Of a DNA stretch of 64,000 bases, positions 18,607 to 27,770 are shown piece by piece. The DNA lies in NCBI RefSeq assembly GCF_014596975.1, contig NZ_JACVXD010000009.1, positions 46,930 through 110,929 of the forward strand, given 5' to 3'. Under the pieces are notes generated by a model. That model saw only the letters and a program-made list of their open reading frames with translations, had not been told where the DNA came from and did no database searches. Source of the stretch: Aestuariibaculum marinum (lineage in GTDB: Bacteria > Bacteroidota > Bacteroidia > Flavobacteriales > Flavobacteriaceae). Within the stretch, counting starts at the first letter, position 1, and every line of letters starts with the position of its first letter. A program made the position numbers and the translations under genes.

Positions 18607-20358
18607 TTAATTTTTCTTTTCCAATACTAAAATGCGTTCTACTGCTCCTGAGGCACTAAAGTCTTTTAATTCTATTCGCGTGGTTGATACCTCTTTAATT
18701 CTCCAACGATGATTTAATACTGCAAACGGAGCTGTTTCTTCAAAACGCATCCCCATAAACAAAGCATCGTTTCGGTAAGCTAACCAAGACCCGTTGATAA
18801 CGTTAGCTTCGAGGTCTGTTGCTTTTACTCGTCCTGTAACCATAAAATTGATTGTGTAATCACCATAATTAGAGGTTTTATCAACCTCGCCTTCCTGATA
18901 CTTGGCTACTTCCCAATCTCCAATAATTAACAGAGCATCTATATATTTTACATCGTCGTCAAGCTCCGGACAATGTCTTTTCAGCACCATTTTATTATTC
19001 GCATTCTCCAATTTGATTAATCCGGGCTCAAGGAAAGTTATTAACCATTCCAGATTTAAATTCGGACGACCTTCAAAAGCTATCTGCAACATAAAACCTG
19101 CATCAACTTCTGTCACTTGATAGGTACCTTCCATAAGCTCACCATTTATGCGAAGTTTCACCACATTTTCAGCATAGAATTTTAAAGGCGTGCCTATATA
19201 TTCTTTTTCATTATCAACACCTTCAACATATAAGCGTTCAATACGCCAAAAACACTCTTGCAAATAATTTTCAATGCGTTCTTTGGTATAATCAAAAACG
19301 ATTTCACAGTTTTTCTTTAAAATCACACGGTTACCACCTGCCTGATATAATTTAATTCTTCCATATTCTAAATCGTAAACAAACCATTCTAAGCTAAAAT
19401 CTACCAAGGTATCGAACTCTAATTTTATTAAAGCTCCATTATCGGATACTCGGGTAGACCAGGTTCCTGTTAAGGTATCTCCACCTCTAGTGCGTACCTG
19501 CACCACATTTTCAGCTTTAAATACGATGGCATACTCCTGGTATTTCTCACGCAAATCATCTTCATTTCTTTCAAACTCATGAACTACCCATGGACAAGTC
19601 TGTAATAAATTATCTAAGCGCTCTTTCGTAAAATCGTGGTCTCCATAATCGTTATCATCATCTTCATCACAAGCATTTTTTGCTTCTCTCATCACATTTC
19701 GTAAAGCCAGATTATTATTAATCTCAACGGTCGACCCATCATATAAAATCATAGTCACAGGAAAATTTAAACTAGCAATTACACCGCCCTCTTTCACTGT
19801 ATGCATAAACTTGTACAATGCGCGATCACCTTCAATAACTACATCATCAATAACTTGAAATTGGGTATCGTAAACCGAAAATGAAATAGGATACTGAAAA
19901 TCGATACATTCAATATCGTCATCTTCCTCGTTATCGCCACGGCACTCCTGAGCCAATTCTATTAATTCTGCTTTCGATTCAATTACAATTTCAGTAAAAT
20001 CGGAAGATGTTACTGTTATTGGAAACATAATTTTCAAATCACTGTATTCGTAATCAAACTCTTTAAATAAAGCGACAATAATTTTATAATCTTCGGTAGA
20101 ATCTATAGTTATTTCTAATCCGTGAACAGACACTGTTACAGGTAACTCCACGGTTAAACAGCTTGCTCTATCAATAATATTGTCCATAGAACCGTCTTTA
20201 GCTGAAGTTGCTTCTATTAAAACCGCAAGTTCTGAATTTGCTGTAATGGTTTCAGATTCTTCGGTAGTTGAAATATCGACAACTTCATCCTGACAAGACG
20301 TCATTAGGGAAAGGGCAAAAAAAGGCAGTAGTAAAAATAATCTTAGTTTAGCTTTCAT
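18607..20358 (-). CDS. Large repeat-built lipoprotein divergent from FecI/FecR locus
   Basis: A 583-residue lipoprotein (signal peptide with lipobox LMTSC, Cys22). Residues about 64-140 and 150-232 are two related modules (LPVTVSVHGLEITI / YPISFSVYDTQFQVI, then FPITV / FPVTMILYDG, each ending near a Cys after an Asp/Glu-rich linker). Residues about 243-352, 357-463 and 471-583 are three lipocalin-like repeats (for example FKAENVVQVRTRGGDTLTGTW and FYAENVVKLRINGELMEGTY, each ending RVILKKNC, MVLKRHC or RILVLEKK). No enzyme motif is visible. It is divergent from the sigma factor gene and shares a promoter-proximal motif with fecR, so it is probably a surface protein of that signalling system. 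Confidence 0.8.
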   Translation of the reverse strand: MKAKLRLFLLLPFFALSLMTSCQDEVVDISTTEESETITANSELAVLIEATSAKDGSMDNIIDRASCLTVELPVTVSVHGLEITIDSTEDYKIIVALFKEFDYEYSDLKIMFPITVTSSDFTEIVIESKAELIELAQECRGDNEEDDDIECIDFQYPISFSVYDTQFQVIDDVVIEGDRALYKFMHTVKEGGVIASLNFPVTMILYDGSTVEINNNLALRNVMREAKNACDEDDDNDYGDHDFTKERLDNLLQTCPWVVHEFERNEDDLREKYQEYAIVFKAENVVQVRTRGGDTLTGTWSTRVSDNGALIKLEFDTLVDFSLEWFVYDLEYGRIKLYQAGGNRVILKKNCEIVFDYTKERIENYLQECFWRIERLYVEGVDNEKEYIGTPLKFYAENVVKLRINGELMEGTYQVTEVDAGFMLQIAFEGRPNLNLEWLITFLEPGLIKLENANNKMVLKRHCPELDDDVKYIDALLIIGDWEVAKYQEGEVDKTSNYGDYTINFMVTGRVKATDLEANVINGSWLAYRNDALFMGMRFEETAPFAVLNHRWRIKEVSTTRIELKDFSASGAVERILVLEKKN

Positions 20359-20400
20359 GATATGTGATTTTGGTTAATCATAACTTTTGATAATAGAACA

Positions 20401-20424
20401 AGTTAACTTTAAAAATTCCTACCC
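20401..20424 (-). promoter_or_regulatory. Bipartite motif GGGTAGG-N9-AGTTAACT upstream of the lipoprotein
   Basis: On the minus strand GGGTAGG (20424-20418), 9 bases, AGTTAACT (20408-20401), then TGTT, ending 42 bases before the lipoprotein ATG. The same arrangement lies before fecR. A GGGTAGG-type element is compatible with an ECF sigma target promoter. The assignment is inference. Confidence 0.6.
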
Positions 20425-20470
20425 CTATACATACTTTTTTTTATTTTAGTCAATCCAACTTAAACGGAAT

Positions 20471-20986
20471 ATGCCAAAATCTATACAGGACCATGTTTGC
20501 GAAGAACATATGTTTTCTTCAATTTTTAATAAGTACGCTAAAGATTTGCACAACTTTTTATATTATAAATTCGGGGAGCAATTACACCCTAAAGATAAAG
20601 TTCAGGAAGCCTTTGTTAAACTTTGGGAAAATTGCGCCAAAGTAACACCTGATAAAGCTAAAAGTTTTGTTTTTACCACCGCTAACAATTTAATGCTTAA
20701 TGAAGCAGCCCACCAAAAGGTTATTTTAAAATATCAGGCGACAAAACCTAAAAGTTATACCAACGAAACTCCTGAATTCTTAATGCAGGAGAATGAATAC
20801 CATAAAAAACTTCAACTCGCCCTGGCCAATTTAACCGATGCGCAACGAGAAGCTTTTTTGATGAATAGAGTTGAAGGCAAACGTTTTAAGGAAATTGCCG
20901 AGCTTTTAGATATTTCGACTAAAGCCGTAGAAAAACGTATTTATGGCGCTTTGGAGAAATTGAGAAAAGACATTAAGGAACTGTAA
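20471..20986 (+). CDS. ECF RNA polymerase sigma factor (FecI-like)
   Basis: A 171-residue sigma-70 family factor with region 2 (FSSIFNKYAKDLHNFLYYKF, DKVQEAFVKLWENC) and region 4 (LTDAQREAFLMNRVEGKRFKEIAELLDISTKAVEKRIYGAL). It is followed 68 bases later by an FecR-type anti-sigma gene and then a TonB receptor, the standard Bacteroidetes trans-envelope signalling order. The conserved motif lies between it and fecR, suggesting that fecR and the receptor are an autoregulated unit. Confidence 0.9.
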   Translation: MPKSIQDHVCEEHMFSSIFNKYAKDLHNFLYYKFGEQLHPKDKVQEAFVKLWENCAKVTPDKAKSFVFTTANNLMLNEAAHQKVILKYQATKPKSYTNETPEFLMQENEYHKKLQLALANLTDAQREAFLMNRVEGKRFKEIAELLDISTKAVEKRIYGALEKLRKDIKEL

Positions 20987-21006
20987 TCTTAAAAATTTAA
21001 TTTTTA

Positions 21007-21031
21007 GGGTAGGAAAAAATAATAGTTAACT
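21007..21031 (+). promoter_or_regulatory. Bipartite motif GGGTAGG-N10-AGTTAACT upstream of fecR
   Basis: GGGTAGG (21007-21013), 10 bases, AGTTAACT (21024-21031), then GTT, ending 23 bases before the fecR ATG. Matches the motif before the divergent lipoprotein gene. Confidence 0.6.
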
Positions 21032-21054
21032 GTTATATAGACGTATAAGGACTT

Positions 21055-21951
21055 ATGGAAAGAGAACAATTAATATCGAAATGGTTTAATAACGAGCTGA
21101 ATGATCAGGAACTTGAGGCTTTTAAAAAGCTTGAAGATTACAACGATTTAATTCAGCTGAATCAAGCTTTGCAGACGTTTAAATCTGAAGAATATGATAC
21201 TGCTGAAGCCTTAGATCAGGTTTTAAACACCATTAATAGTTCGAAAAAAGAGACAGGATCCTGGACAAAATATATTATTCGAATTGCCGCTGTTCTGGCT
21301 ATTTGCTTTAGTCTGTATTACTATACAACAACTTTAGACACCACCTATACCACAGATATTTCCGAAAAAACATATGTAGAACTACCAGACCAATCTACAG
21401 TAAATTTAAATACCAAATCGACTTTGGTTTTTAATAAAAGTGATTGGAAAAAAGAACGTGAAGTCAACCTTTCAGGTGAAGCTTTCTTTAAAGTTGCCAA
21501 AGGATCTTCATTTCATGTGAAAACCAAAACAGGTATTGTTACCGTATATGGTACACAGTTTAACGTTAAACAACGTGAACAGTTTTTTGAAGTTATTTGC
21601 TACGAAGGTTTAGTTGGAGTGACCTATAATTCACAAGAAACTAAATTAAAACCTGGAGACAGGTTTTTAATTCTAGATGGGAAATTTATTGCTAATGAAA
21701 AAGAAAAAAATCTAGAACCTTCGTGGTTAAATGATGAAAGCACCTTTAAAAGTTTACCTTACAAACAAGTAATTACTGAATTCGAGAGACAATACGGCAT
21801 TACCATTAACTTAGTAAATATAGATGAAAACCAACTGTTTACAGGTAGTTTCACGCATACCAATTTAGACGTTGCACTAAAATCTATCACCGTACCGTTA
21901 CATATTAACTATAGTAAAACAAACAATACTATTACATTAAAAGGTGAATAG
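21055..21951 (+). CDS. FecR-type anti-sigma factor
   Basis: A 298-residue inner-membrane regulator. The N-terminal cytoplasmic part (about residues 1-70) binds the sigma factor. One membrane segment follows (YIIRIAAVLAICFSLYYY, about 74-91), then the periplasmic FecR domain (YVELPDQSTVNLNTKSTL, GEAFFKVAKG, GTQFNVK) and a C-terminal STN-like DUF4974 domain (ITEFERQYGITINL, FTGSFTHTNLDVALKSI). It overlaps the receptor gene by 8 bases, so translation is coupled. Confidence 0.92.
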   Translation: MEREQLISKWFNNELNDQELEAFKKLEDYNDLIQLNQALQTFKSEEYDTAEALDQVLNTINSSKKETGSWTKYIIRIAAVLAICFSLYYYTTTLDTTYTTDISEKTYVELPDQSTVNLNTKSTLVFNKSDWKKEREVNLSGEAFFKVAKGSSFHVKTKTGIVTVYGTQFNVKQREQFFEVICYEGLVGVTYNSQETKLKPGDRFLILDGKFIANEKEKNLEPSWLNDESTFKSLPYKQVITEFERQYGITINLVNIDENQLFTGSFTHTNLDVALKSITVPLHINYSKTNNTITLKGE

Positions 21952-24295
21952 AAAGCTTATATTTTCTATTATTTACAGCTTATGTTTTTTGATGTTTTTA
22001 CCTGTAAACGGACAAAGTCATCAAGAAAAGGAGTCGCTTTTTTCAATTTTAAAAAAACTTGAAGACCGTTACAATGTCAGTTTTTCATATGCCGATGCAG
22101 CAATTAAAGATAAAATTGCTGAATTACCAGACACCAACCTAACGCTTCAAGACGCTTTAAATCTTTTAACTAATCAAACTCAATTAGAATTTGAAGTTTT
22201 AGATAATCGGTTTATAGCCATAAAAGAACGCATAGTATCAAACCAATCGTCATTTAAAACACAACGACTCGACGAAATCATTGTTTCAAAATACCTGACC
22301 AATGGTATTGAAAAATTAAACGACGGCGCCATTACCATAAACACGGAAGCTTTTGGTATTTTACCAGGTTTAATTGAACCCGATGTGTTACAAACCATTC
22401 AGGCACTTCCGGGTATTTTAAGTACGGATGAAACCGTGTCTAACATAAATATTCGAGGCGGTACTCACGACCAAAACCTATTTCTTTGGGATGGTATTAA
22501 AATGTATCAATCCGGACATTTTTTCGGGTTAATTTCGGCATTCAACCCATACACGACCCAAAAAATAAACGTTTACAAAAACGGCAGTAGTGCCAGGTAC
22601 GGCGATGGTATTTCGAGTGTTATCGATATGAAATTACCCAATACCATTGATAATGAATTTAAAGCAGGGCTTGGTTTCAACCTGATTAATGCGGACGGTT
22701 TTGCCAAAATACCCCTTTCAAAAAAAACAGAGCTACAAATATCGAGCAGACGTTCACTTACAGACTTGATAACCACACCAACCTACGACCAATACTTTAA
22801 ACGTATTTTTCAGGATTCCGATTTAACAAACACTTCCACCTCTAATTCCATTTCGCAAAATGAAAAGTTCTATTTCTACGATGTCGCTTTAAAATTTCTT
22901 TACGACATCACCGAAAAGGACAAAATCCGATTTCATTTTTTGAATGTAAATAACTTTTTAAATTACGACGAACAATCGACAAACAACAATAGAGATGAAG
23001 CCTTAAACAGCAGTTTAAGACAAGAAAATTTAGCCACGAGTATTACGTATACCCGAGATTGGAACAAGACCTTATCAACCACCTCACAAATATATGTTTC
23101 CAACTACGATTTAGACGCGACTAATTTCGACATTATTAACAACCAACGCCTCATTCAGGAAAACGAAGTTTATGATGGTTCAGCTAAACTAGATATTAAT
23201 TACAGCCCCAATTACCAGTTTAAAATAAACGGCGGTTACCAATTTACCGAGGTTGGCATTAGCAACTTAGAGGATGTTAACAACCCGTATTTTAGAAGTT
23301 ATGTTAAAGAAGTAATTCGTAGCAATGCAGCTTATGCTGAAACCCAATACCTATCCAACAACGCGCGAACAAAACTTCACTTAGGTGGCCGATTGAATTA
23401 TTTCCCGAAATTCGACAAAATACTAATGGAACCCAGATTAAGTTTTAGTCAGCGTTTTCTAAATAATTTCAGACTGGAAATACTTGGAGAATTAAAAAGT
23501 CAGACCACATCCCAAATTATCGATTTACAAAACGACTTTTTAGGTATTGAAAAACGCCGATGGGTTTTAGCTAATAATTACACGGAAGTAACAACAATAG
23601 ACAATCAAACTATTTTTCCAGTTCCTATCTTAAAAAGCAAACAAGTGTCTACCGGAATACATTACAATAAAAACGACTTATTAATTAGTCTAGAAACCTA
23701 CTTAAAAAACGTAGATGGTATCACCACAAGAAGCCAGGGATTTCAAAACCAGTATCAGTTTGTACATGCCATAGGAAGTTACAATATTAGAGGATTAGAT
23801 GTATTAATTAACAAACAGTTTGGAAACACGGTGAGTTCATGGATTTCCTATTCTTACAGCACCAACAACTATACTTTCGATAGTTTAAACGATGGACAAT
23901 CATTCCCAAACAATACCGATATTCGACATGCTGTTTCATTTGCCAGCACCTATACCAATCGTAATTTTAAATTTGCCTTAGGTGTTAACTGGCATTCCGG
24001 TAAGCCAACCACATTACCGGATGCAAACGACAGCCCTGATGACGATGTCATTACATATGCTACTCCGAACAGTTCAAACCTAAAAGATTATTTGCGAACC
24101 GATTGCTCTGCAACCTATGCTTTCAATATTTCTAATGCTACAAAAGCTACCGTTGGCGCCTCTATTTGGAATCTTTTAAACCAAACGAACATCATAAATA
24201 GTTACTACACCTTAGATGACAGTAATACCGTAAATAAAATTGAAAATCACTCTTTAGGTATCACCCCTAATGTAAGTTTTCGGGTAAGGTTTTAA
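21944..24295 (+). CDS. TonB-dependent receptor with N-terminal STN signalling domain
   Basis: A 783-residue outer-membrane receptor with GTG start overlapping fecR. Signal peptide (to about residue 24, VNGQS), STN domain (about 30-95, LFSILKKLEDRYNVSFSYAD and LTLQDALNLL), plug domain (LDEIIVSKYL, INIRGGTHDQNLFLWDGIKMY, GSSARYGDGISSVIDM), and a beta-barrel ending in NVSFRVRF with terminal Phe. The STN domain contacts FecR, so ligand binding outside is expected to activate the sigma factor. There is no SusD partner gene. The divergent repeat lipoprotein may take that place. Ligand unknown. Confidence 0.9.
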   Translation: MNRKLIFSIIYSLCFLMFLPVNGQSHQEKESLFSILKKLEDRYNVSFSYADAAIKDKIAELPDTNLTLQDALNLLTNQTQLEFEVLDNRFIAIKERIVSNQSSFKTQRLDEIIVSKYLTNGIEKLNDGAITINTEAFGILPGLIEPDVLQTIQALPGILSTDETVSNINIRGGTHDQNLFLWDGIKMYQSGHFFGLISAFNPYTTQKINVYKNGSSARYGDGISSVIDMKLPNTIDNEFKAGLGFNLINADGFAKIPLSKKTELQISSRRSLTDLITTPTYDQYFKRIFQDSDLTNTSTSNSISQNEKFYFYDVALKFLYDITEKDKIRFHFLNVNNFLNYDEQSTNNNRDEALNSSLRQENLATSITYTRDWNKTLSTTSQIYVSNYDLDATNFDIINNQRLIQENEVYDGSAKLDINYSPNYQFKINGGYQFTEVGISNLEDVNNPYFRSYVKEVIRSNAAYAETQYLSNNARTKLHLGGRLNYFPKFDKILMEPRLSFSQRFLNNFRLEILGELKSQTTSQIIDLQNDFLGIEKRRWVLANNYTEVTTIDNQTIFPVPILKSKQVSTGIHYNKNDLLISLETYLKNVDGITTRSQGFQNQYQFVHAIGSYNIRGLDVLINKQFGNTVSSWISYSYSTNNYTFDSLNDGQSFPNNTDIRHAVSFASTYTNRNFKFALGVNWHSGKPTTLPDANDSPDDDVITYATPNSSNLKDYLRTDCSATYAFNISNATKATVGASIWNLLNQTNIINSYYTLDDSNTVNKIENHSLGITPNVSFRVRF

Positions 24296-24296
24296 A

Positions 24297-24328
24297 CAAA
24301 AAAGGCACATTTAAAAATGTGCCTTTTA
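24297..24328. terminator. Bidirectional terminator
   Basis: AAAAAAGGCACATTT / AAATGTGCCTTTT hairpin between the receptor gene and convergent valS. Confidence 0.85.
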
Positions 24329-24348
24329 ATATTCCTATTATTGTATTA

Positions 24349-26985
24349 TTAGCTTAAACTTGCTAAACTGGCTTTTAACGTTTCAATTTTAGCTAAAGCA
24401 TCTGCTTCCTTTTTCTTTTCTGAAGCGACTACCTGTTCCGGTGCATTACTTACGAAACGCTCGTTAGATAGTTTTTTCTGAACCGACTTTAAGAAGCCTT
24501 CCGTATAGTTTAACTCTTCCGTTAATTTTTTAATCTCTGCTTCTACATCGATACTTCCGGCCATTGGCACAAAATATTCATTCGATTTTACACGGAATGT
24601 CAAAGCGCCCTCAACGGCTTCATTTACATATTCAATCGCTTCCAAGTTTCCTAACTTTTGAATGATCGCATCGAAGGTTGTACTGGTATTTCCGTTGTTA
24701 ATTACCGAGAAACCTATGGCATCTTTAAAGGCTATGTTCTTTTCCTTTCTAATATTTCTAATTCCTGAAACCACTTCTGAAGCAAAATCGAACTCAGAAA
24801 TTAACGTGTCGTTTATTGGTTTCGCCTCTGGCCATTTTGCTACAATTAAGGCTTCCTCAGGTGTACGTTCTGCAATGTAATGCCAGATATCTTCTGTTAA
24901 GAATGGCATAAACGGATGCAAAATTTTCAAGTTATCTTCAAACGCGGCGATTAACCCTTTAAAGGTATCAGTATCTACCGGTTTTTGATACGCCGGTTTT
25001 ACGATTTCCAGTAACCATCCAGAGAAATCATCCATGATTAATTTGTAAATCGCCATCAACGCATCGCTTAAACGGTATTTACTAAAATGATCTTCGATTT
25101 CAACTAATGCTTTTTGGAATTTAGACGCATACCAGTCTAGAGCTATTTTACTTGATTCTGGCTGCGGAATGGTTTCATCTATTTCCCAACCATCAATCAA
25201 TCGGTAGGCATTCCAGATTTTGTTTCCAAAACCTTTTCCTTGCTGACATAAGGCTTCATCAAACAATAAATCGTTACCGGCAGCACTACTCAACAGTAAT
25301 CCTACACGAACTCCATCAGCACTATATTCTTCAATCAGCTTTAAAGCGTCTGGCGAATTCCCTAAAGACTTACTCATTTTACGACGTTGTTTATCGCGTA
25401 CAAGCCCCGTTAAGTATACATTATTAAATGGTTTTTCGCCCTTATACTCGTACCCGGCAACAATCATTCTGGCCACCCAGAAGAATAAAATATCTGGTCC
25501 AGTCACCAAATCATTTGTTGGATAGTAGTATTTAATATCGTCATTTTCAGGATTTCGAATACCATCAAACACGCTCATTGGCCACAACCAAGATGAGAAC
25601 CAGGTATCCAACGCATCTGTTTCCTGACGTAAACCTTCAGCTTTTAAATGAGCATTTCCTGTTTTTTCAACAGCTAATTTTAATGCCTCTTCTGCAGTTT
25701 CAGCCACTACAAAATCTTCTTTACCGTCGCCATAGTAATACGCAGGAATTTGTTGTCCCCATAATAACTGACGCGAAATATTCCAATCGCGGATGTTCTC
25801 CATCCAGTGACGGTACGTGTTTTCAAATTTCTTAGGGAATAATTGAATATCGTTATCTTCACCTAAAACAGCTTCAATAGCAGGTTTTACTAATTCGTCC
25901 ATTTTCAAAAACCACTGATCGCTTAAGCGTGGTTCGATAACGGCCTTGGTACGCTCAGAGGTTCCTACTTTATTTACGTGAACTTCAGTTTTCACCAAAG
26001 CACCATTTTCTTCCAATTCTTTAGCAATAGCCTTGCGCACTACAAAACGATCTTGACCTTCGTAATGTAAACCATAGCTGTTAAGCGTCGCATCATCATT
26101 AAAAATATCAACTACTTCTAAACTGTGCTTATCACCTAAAACCTTATCATTTTCATCGTGAGCCGGCGTTACTTTTAAACACCCGGTACCGAATTCAACA
26201 TCAACATACTCATCTTCAATAATCGGAATCACACGACCACAAATAGGCACAATCGCCTTTTTACCTTTTAAATGTGTAAAACGCTCATCGGTAGGGTTGA
26301 TACAAATAGCAGTATCCCCAAAAATAGTTTCAGGACGTGTTGTTGCAATGGTTAACACATCGTCGCTACCTTCAATTTTATAATTTAAATAGTAAAGGTT
26401 CCCTTGCTTTTCTTCGTAAATTACCTCTTCATCAGATAGGGTAGTTTTTGCTTCCGGATCCCAGTTTACCATACGGTAACCACGGTAGATATAACCTTTG
26501 TTGAATAAGTCGACAAATACCTTAATTACGGCTTCAGACATATCGTCATCCATCGTAAATTTAGTTCTGTCCCAATCGCAAGAACACCCTAACTTTTTAA
26601 GTTGTTCTAAAATCACACCTCCATATTCATGAGTCCAATCCCAGGCATGCTTTAAAAATTCATCACGAGATAAATCGTTTTTATCAATACCTTGTTCCTT
26701 CAACTTTGCCACAACTTTAGCTTCGGTAGCAATTGAAGCATGGTCGGTACCCGGTACCCAGCACGCATTCTTACCTTGTAAACGCGCACGACGAATCAAT
26801 ACATCCTGAATGGTGTTATTTAACATGTGCCCCATATGTAATACACCCGTAACGTTTGGTGGGGGTATAACAATGGTGTAAGGTTCTCTTTCATCGGGCT
26901 CTGAATGAAAATAATTGTGTTTCATCCAGTAATCGTACCACTTACTCTCTACCTGACTAGCTTCATATTTTGAAGGTATCTGCAT
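24349..26985 (-). CDS. valS: Valyl-tRNA synthetase
   Basis: Class I aminoacyl-tRNA synthetase of 878 residues. HIGH-type motif [15 protein letters not shown], editing domain ([14 protein letters not shown]), WG-region ([15 protein letters not shown]), KMSKS motif ([12 protein letters not shown]) and a C-terminal coiled coil ([16 protein letters not shown]) specific to ValRS. I place the start at ATG 26985 ([10 protein letters not shown]), 11 codons inside the open frame, because a perfect -7 box overlaps the longer start. Confidence 0.96.
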   Translation of the reverse strand: MQIPSKYEASQVESKWYDYWMKHNYFHSEPDEREPYTIVIPPPNVTGVLHMGHMLNNTIQDVLIRRARLQGKNACWVPGTDHASIATEAKVVAKLKEQGIDKNDLSRDEFLKHAWDWTHEYGGVILEQLKKLGCSCDWDRTKFTMDDDMSEAVIKVFVDLFNKGYIYRGYRMVNWDPEAKTTLSDEEVIYEEKQGNLYYLNYKIEGSDDVLTIATTRPETIFGDTAICINPTDERFTHLKGKKAIVPICGRVIPIIEDEYVDVEFGTGCLKVTPAHDENDKVLGDKHSLEVVDIFNDDATLNSYGLHYEGQDRFVVRKAIAKELEENGALVKTEVHVNKVGTSERTKAVIEPRLSDQWFLKMDELVKPAIEAVLGEDNDIQLFPKKFENTYRHWMENIRDWNISRQLLWGQQIPAYYYGDGKEDFVVAETAEEALKLAVEKTGNAHLKAEGLRQETDALDTWFSSWLWPMSVFDGIRNPENDDIKYYYPTNDLVTGPDILFFWVARMIVAGYEYKGEKPFNNVYLTGLVRDKQRRKMSKSLGNSPDALKLIEEYSADGVRVGLLLSSAAGNDLLFDEALCQQGKGFGNKIWNAYRLIDGWEIDETIPQPESSKIALDWYASKFQKALVEIEDHFSKYRLSDALMAIYKLIMDDFSGWLLEIVKPAYQKPVDTDTFKGLIAAFEDNLKILHPFMPFLTEDIWHYIAERTPEEALIVAKWPEAKPINDTLISEFDFASEVVSGIRNIRKEKNIAFKDAIGFSVINNGNTSTTFDAIIQKLGNLEAIEYVNEAVEGALTFRVKSNEYFVPMAGSIDVEAEIKKLTEELNYTEGFLKSVQKKLSNERFVSNAPEQVVASEKKKEADALAKIETLKASLASLS

Positions 26986-27015
26986 ACTTTGGAATAGTTT
27001 TTGAATATTGAAGTG

Positions 27016-27023
27016 CAAAAGTA
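27016..27023 (-). promoter_or_regulatory. -7 element for valS
   Basis: TACTTTTG on the minus strand, 30 bases before ATG 26985. In the roughly 309-base valS/DUF1573 spacer I see besides this only a small perfect palindrome GATGTAATACATC at 27148-27160 of unknown role. No T-box or leader peptide with Val codons was found. Confidence 0.6.
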
Positions 27024-27294
27024 CTCATATTTCTTTTTCTGTGAAAACTATATTAGCAGTAAGAAATAGAAGGACTTAATTTAACAGAATTAGAAAAAAA
27101 TAATGAAAAGTATTACGTACTTTTATTCGTAATTAGAGATAAACATTGATGTAATACATCTAAAAATTTTGTAGAATGATTAAAAAGTAAGTATGTTTGA
27201 TTTAGTTTTTAGGGAAATTTAGGGCTAAAAAACCTTGATTTCTTCAGTAAACACGTATAAAACAAGAATATAAAACAATTAAAAAGAATAAACC

Positions 27295-27720
27295 ATGAAA
27301 CAGTTAATAACAATCTTATTTATCGGATTAATTAGTTTTTCAGTTAATGCGCAGGATAAAAAAGCGAAGATAGAATTCAAAACTGAAACTATTGACTACG
27401 GAACGATTGAAAAAGGCTCTAACGGAGTTCGTGAATTTGAATTCACCAACACAGGAGATGCGCCACTTATTATTTCAAAGGTATCATCTAGCTGTGGATG
27501 TACTATTCCTAAAAAACCAGATGGACCAATTTTGCCAGGAAAAACTGGTGTGATTGAGGTAAAATACGATACAAACCGTGTTAACCCAATTAGAAAAACG
27601 ATTACAGTGATTTCTAATGCTGAAACCCCAACGGTAGCCCTAAAAATTAAAGGTGAAGTGGTAAATAAAAAGTCGGCAGACACCATGCTTGAAAAGAAAA
27701 AAAGCATTGTACAACAATAG
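27295..27720 (+). CDS. DUF1573 domain secreted protein
   Basis: A 141-residue protein with a signal peptide (residues 1-19, SVNAQ) and one DUF1573 domain: IDYGTIEKGSNGVREFEFTNTG, ISKVSSSCGCTIPKKP and ITVISNAETP are its typical blocks, with an Ig-like ASPM-SPD-2-Hydin fold. Two Cys in SSCGC are conserved. Function unknown; very common and often abundant in Bacteroidetes. Monocistronic, with a shared terminator downstream. Confidence 0.88.
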   Translation: MKQLITILFIGLISFSVNAQDKKAKIEFKTETIDYGTIEKGSNGVREFEFTNTGDAPLIISKVSSSCGCTIPKKPDGPILPGKTGVIEVKYDTNRVNPIRKTITVISNAETPTVALKIKGEVVNKKSADTMLEKKKSIVQQ

Positions 27721-27741
27721 AACAAAACAATTTTACAAACT

Positions 27742-27770
27742 AAAGGCAGCTTAGAAAGCTGCCTTTTTTT
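27742..27770. terminator. Bidirectional terminator
   Basis: AAAGGCAGCTT / AAGCTGCCTTT hairpin with flanking T-run, between the convergent DUF1573 and aspartic protease genes. Confidence 0.88.

Noticed and set aside
26986..27018. Eleven-residue extension of ValRS.
   Set aside because: It overlaps the predicted -7 box and start site; [10 protein letters not shown] is the typical beginning.
27112..27160. Small inverted repeats (ATTACG/CGTAAT and GATGTAATACATC) between valS and the DUF1573 gene.
   Set aside because: Short and A+T-rich; expected by chance in such sequence, so not listed as a separate regulatory feature.
26986..27294. Possible Val leader peptide, T-box or attenuator upstream of valS by analogy with the gat leader.
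   Set aside because: No run of Val codons, no T-box sequence and no terminator hairpin before the start codon were found.
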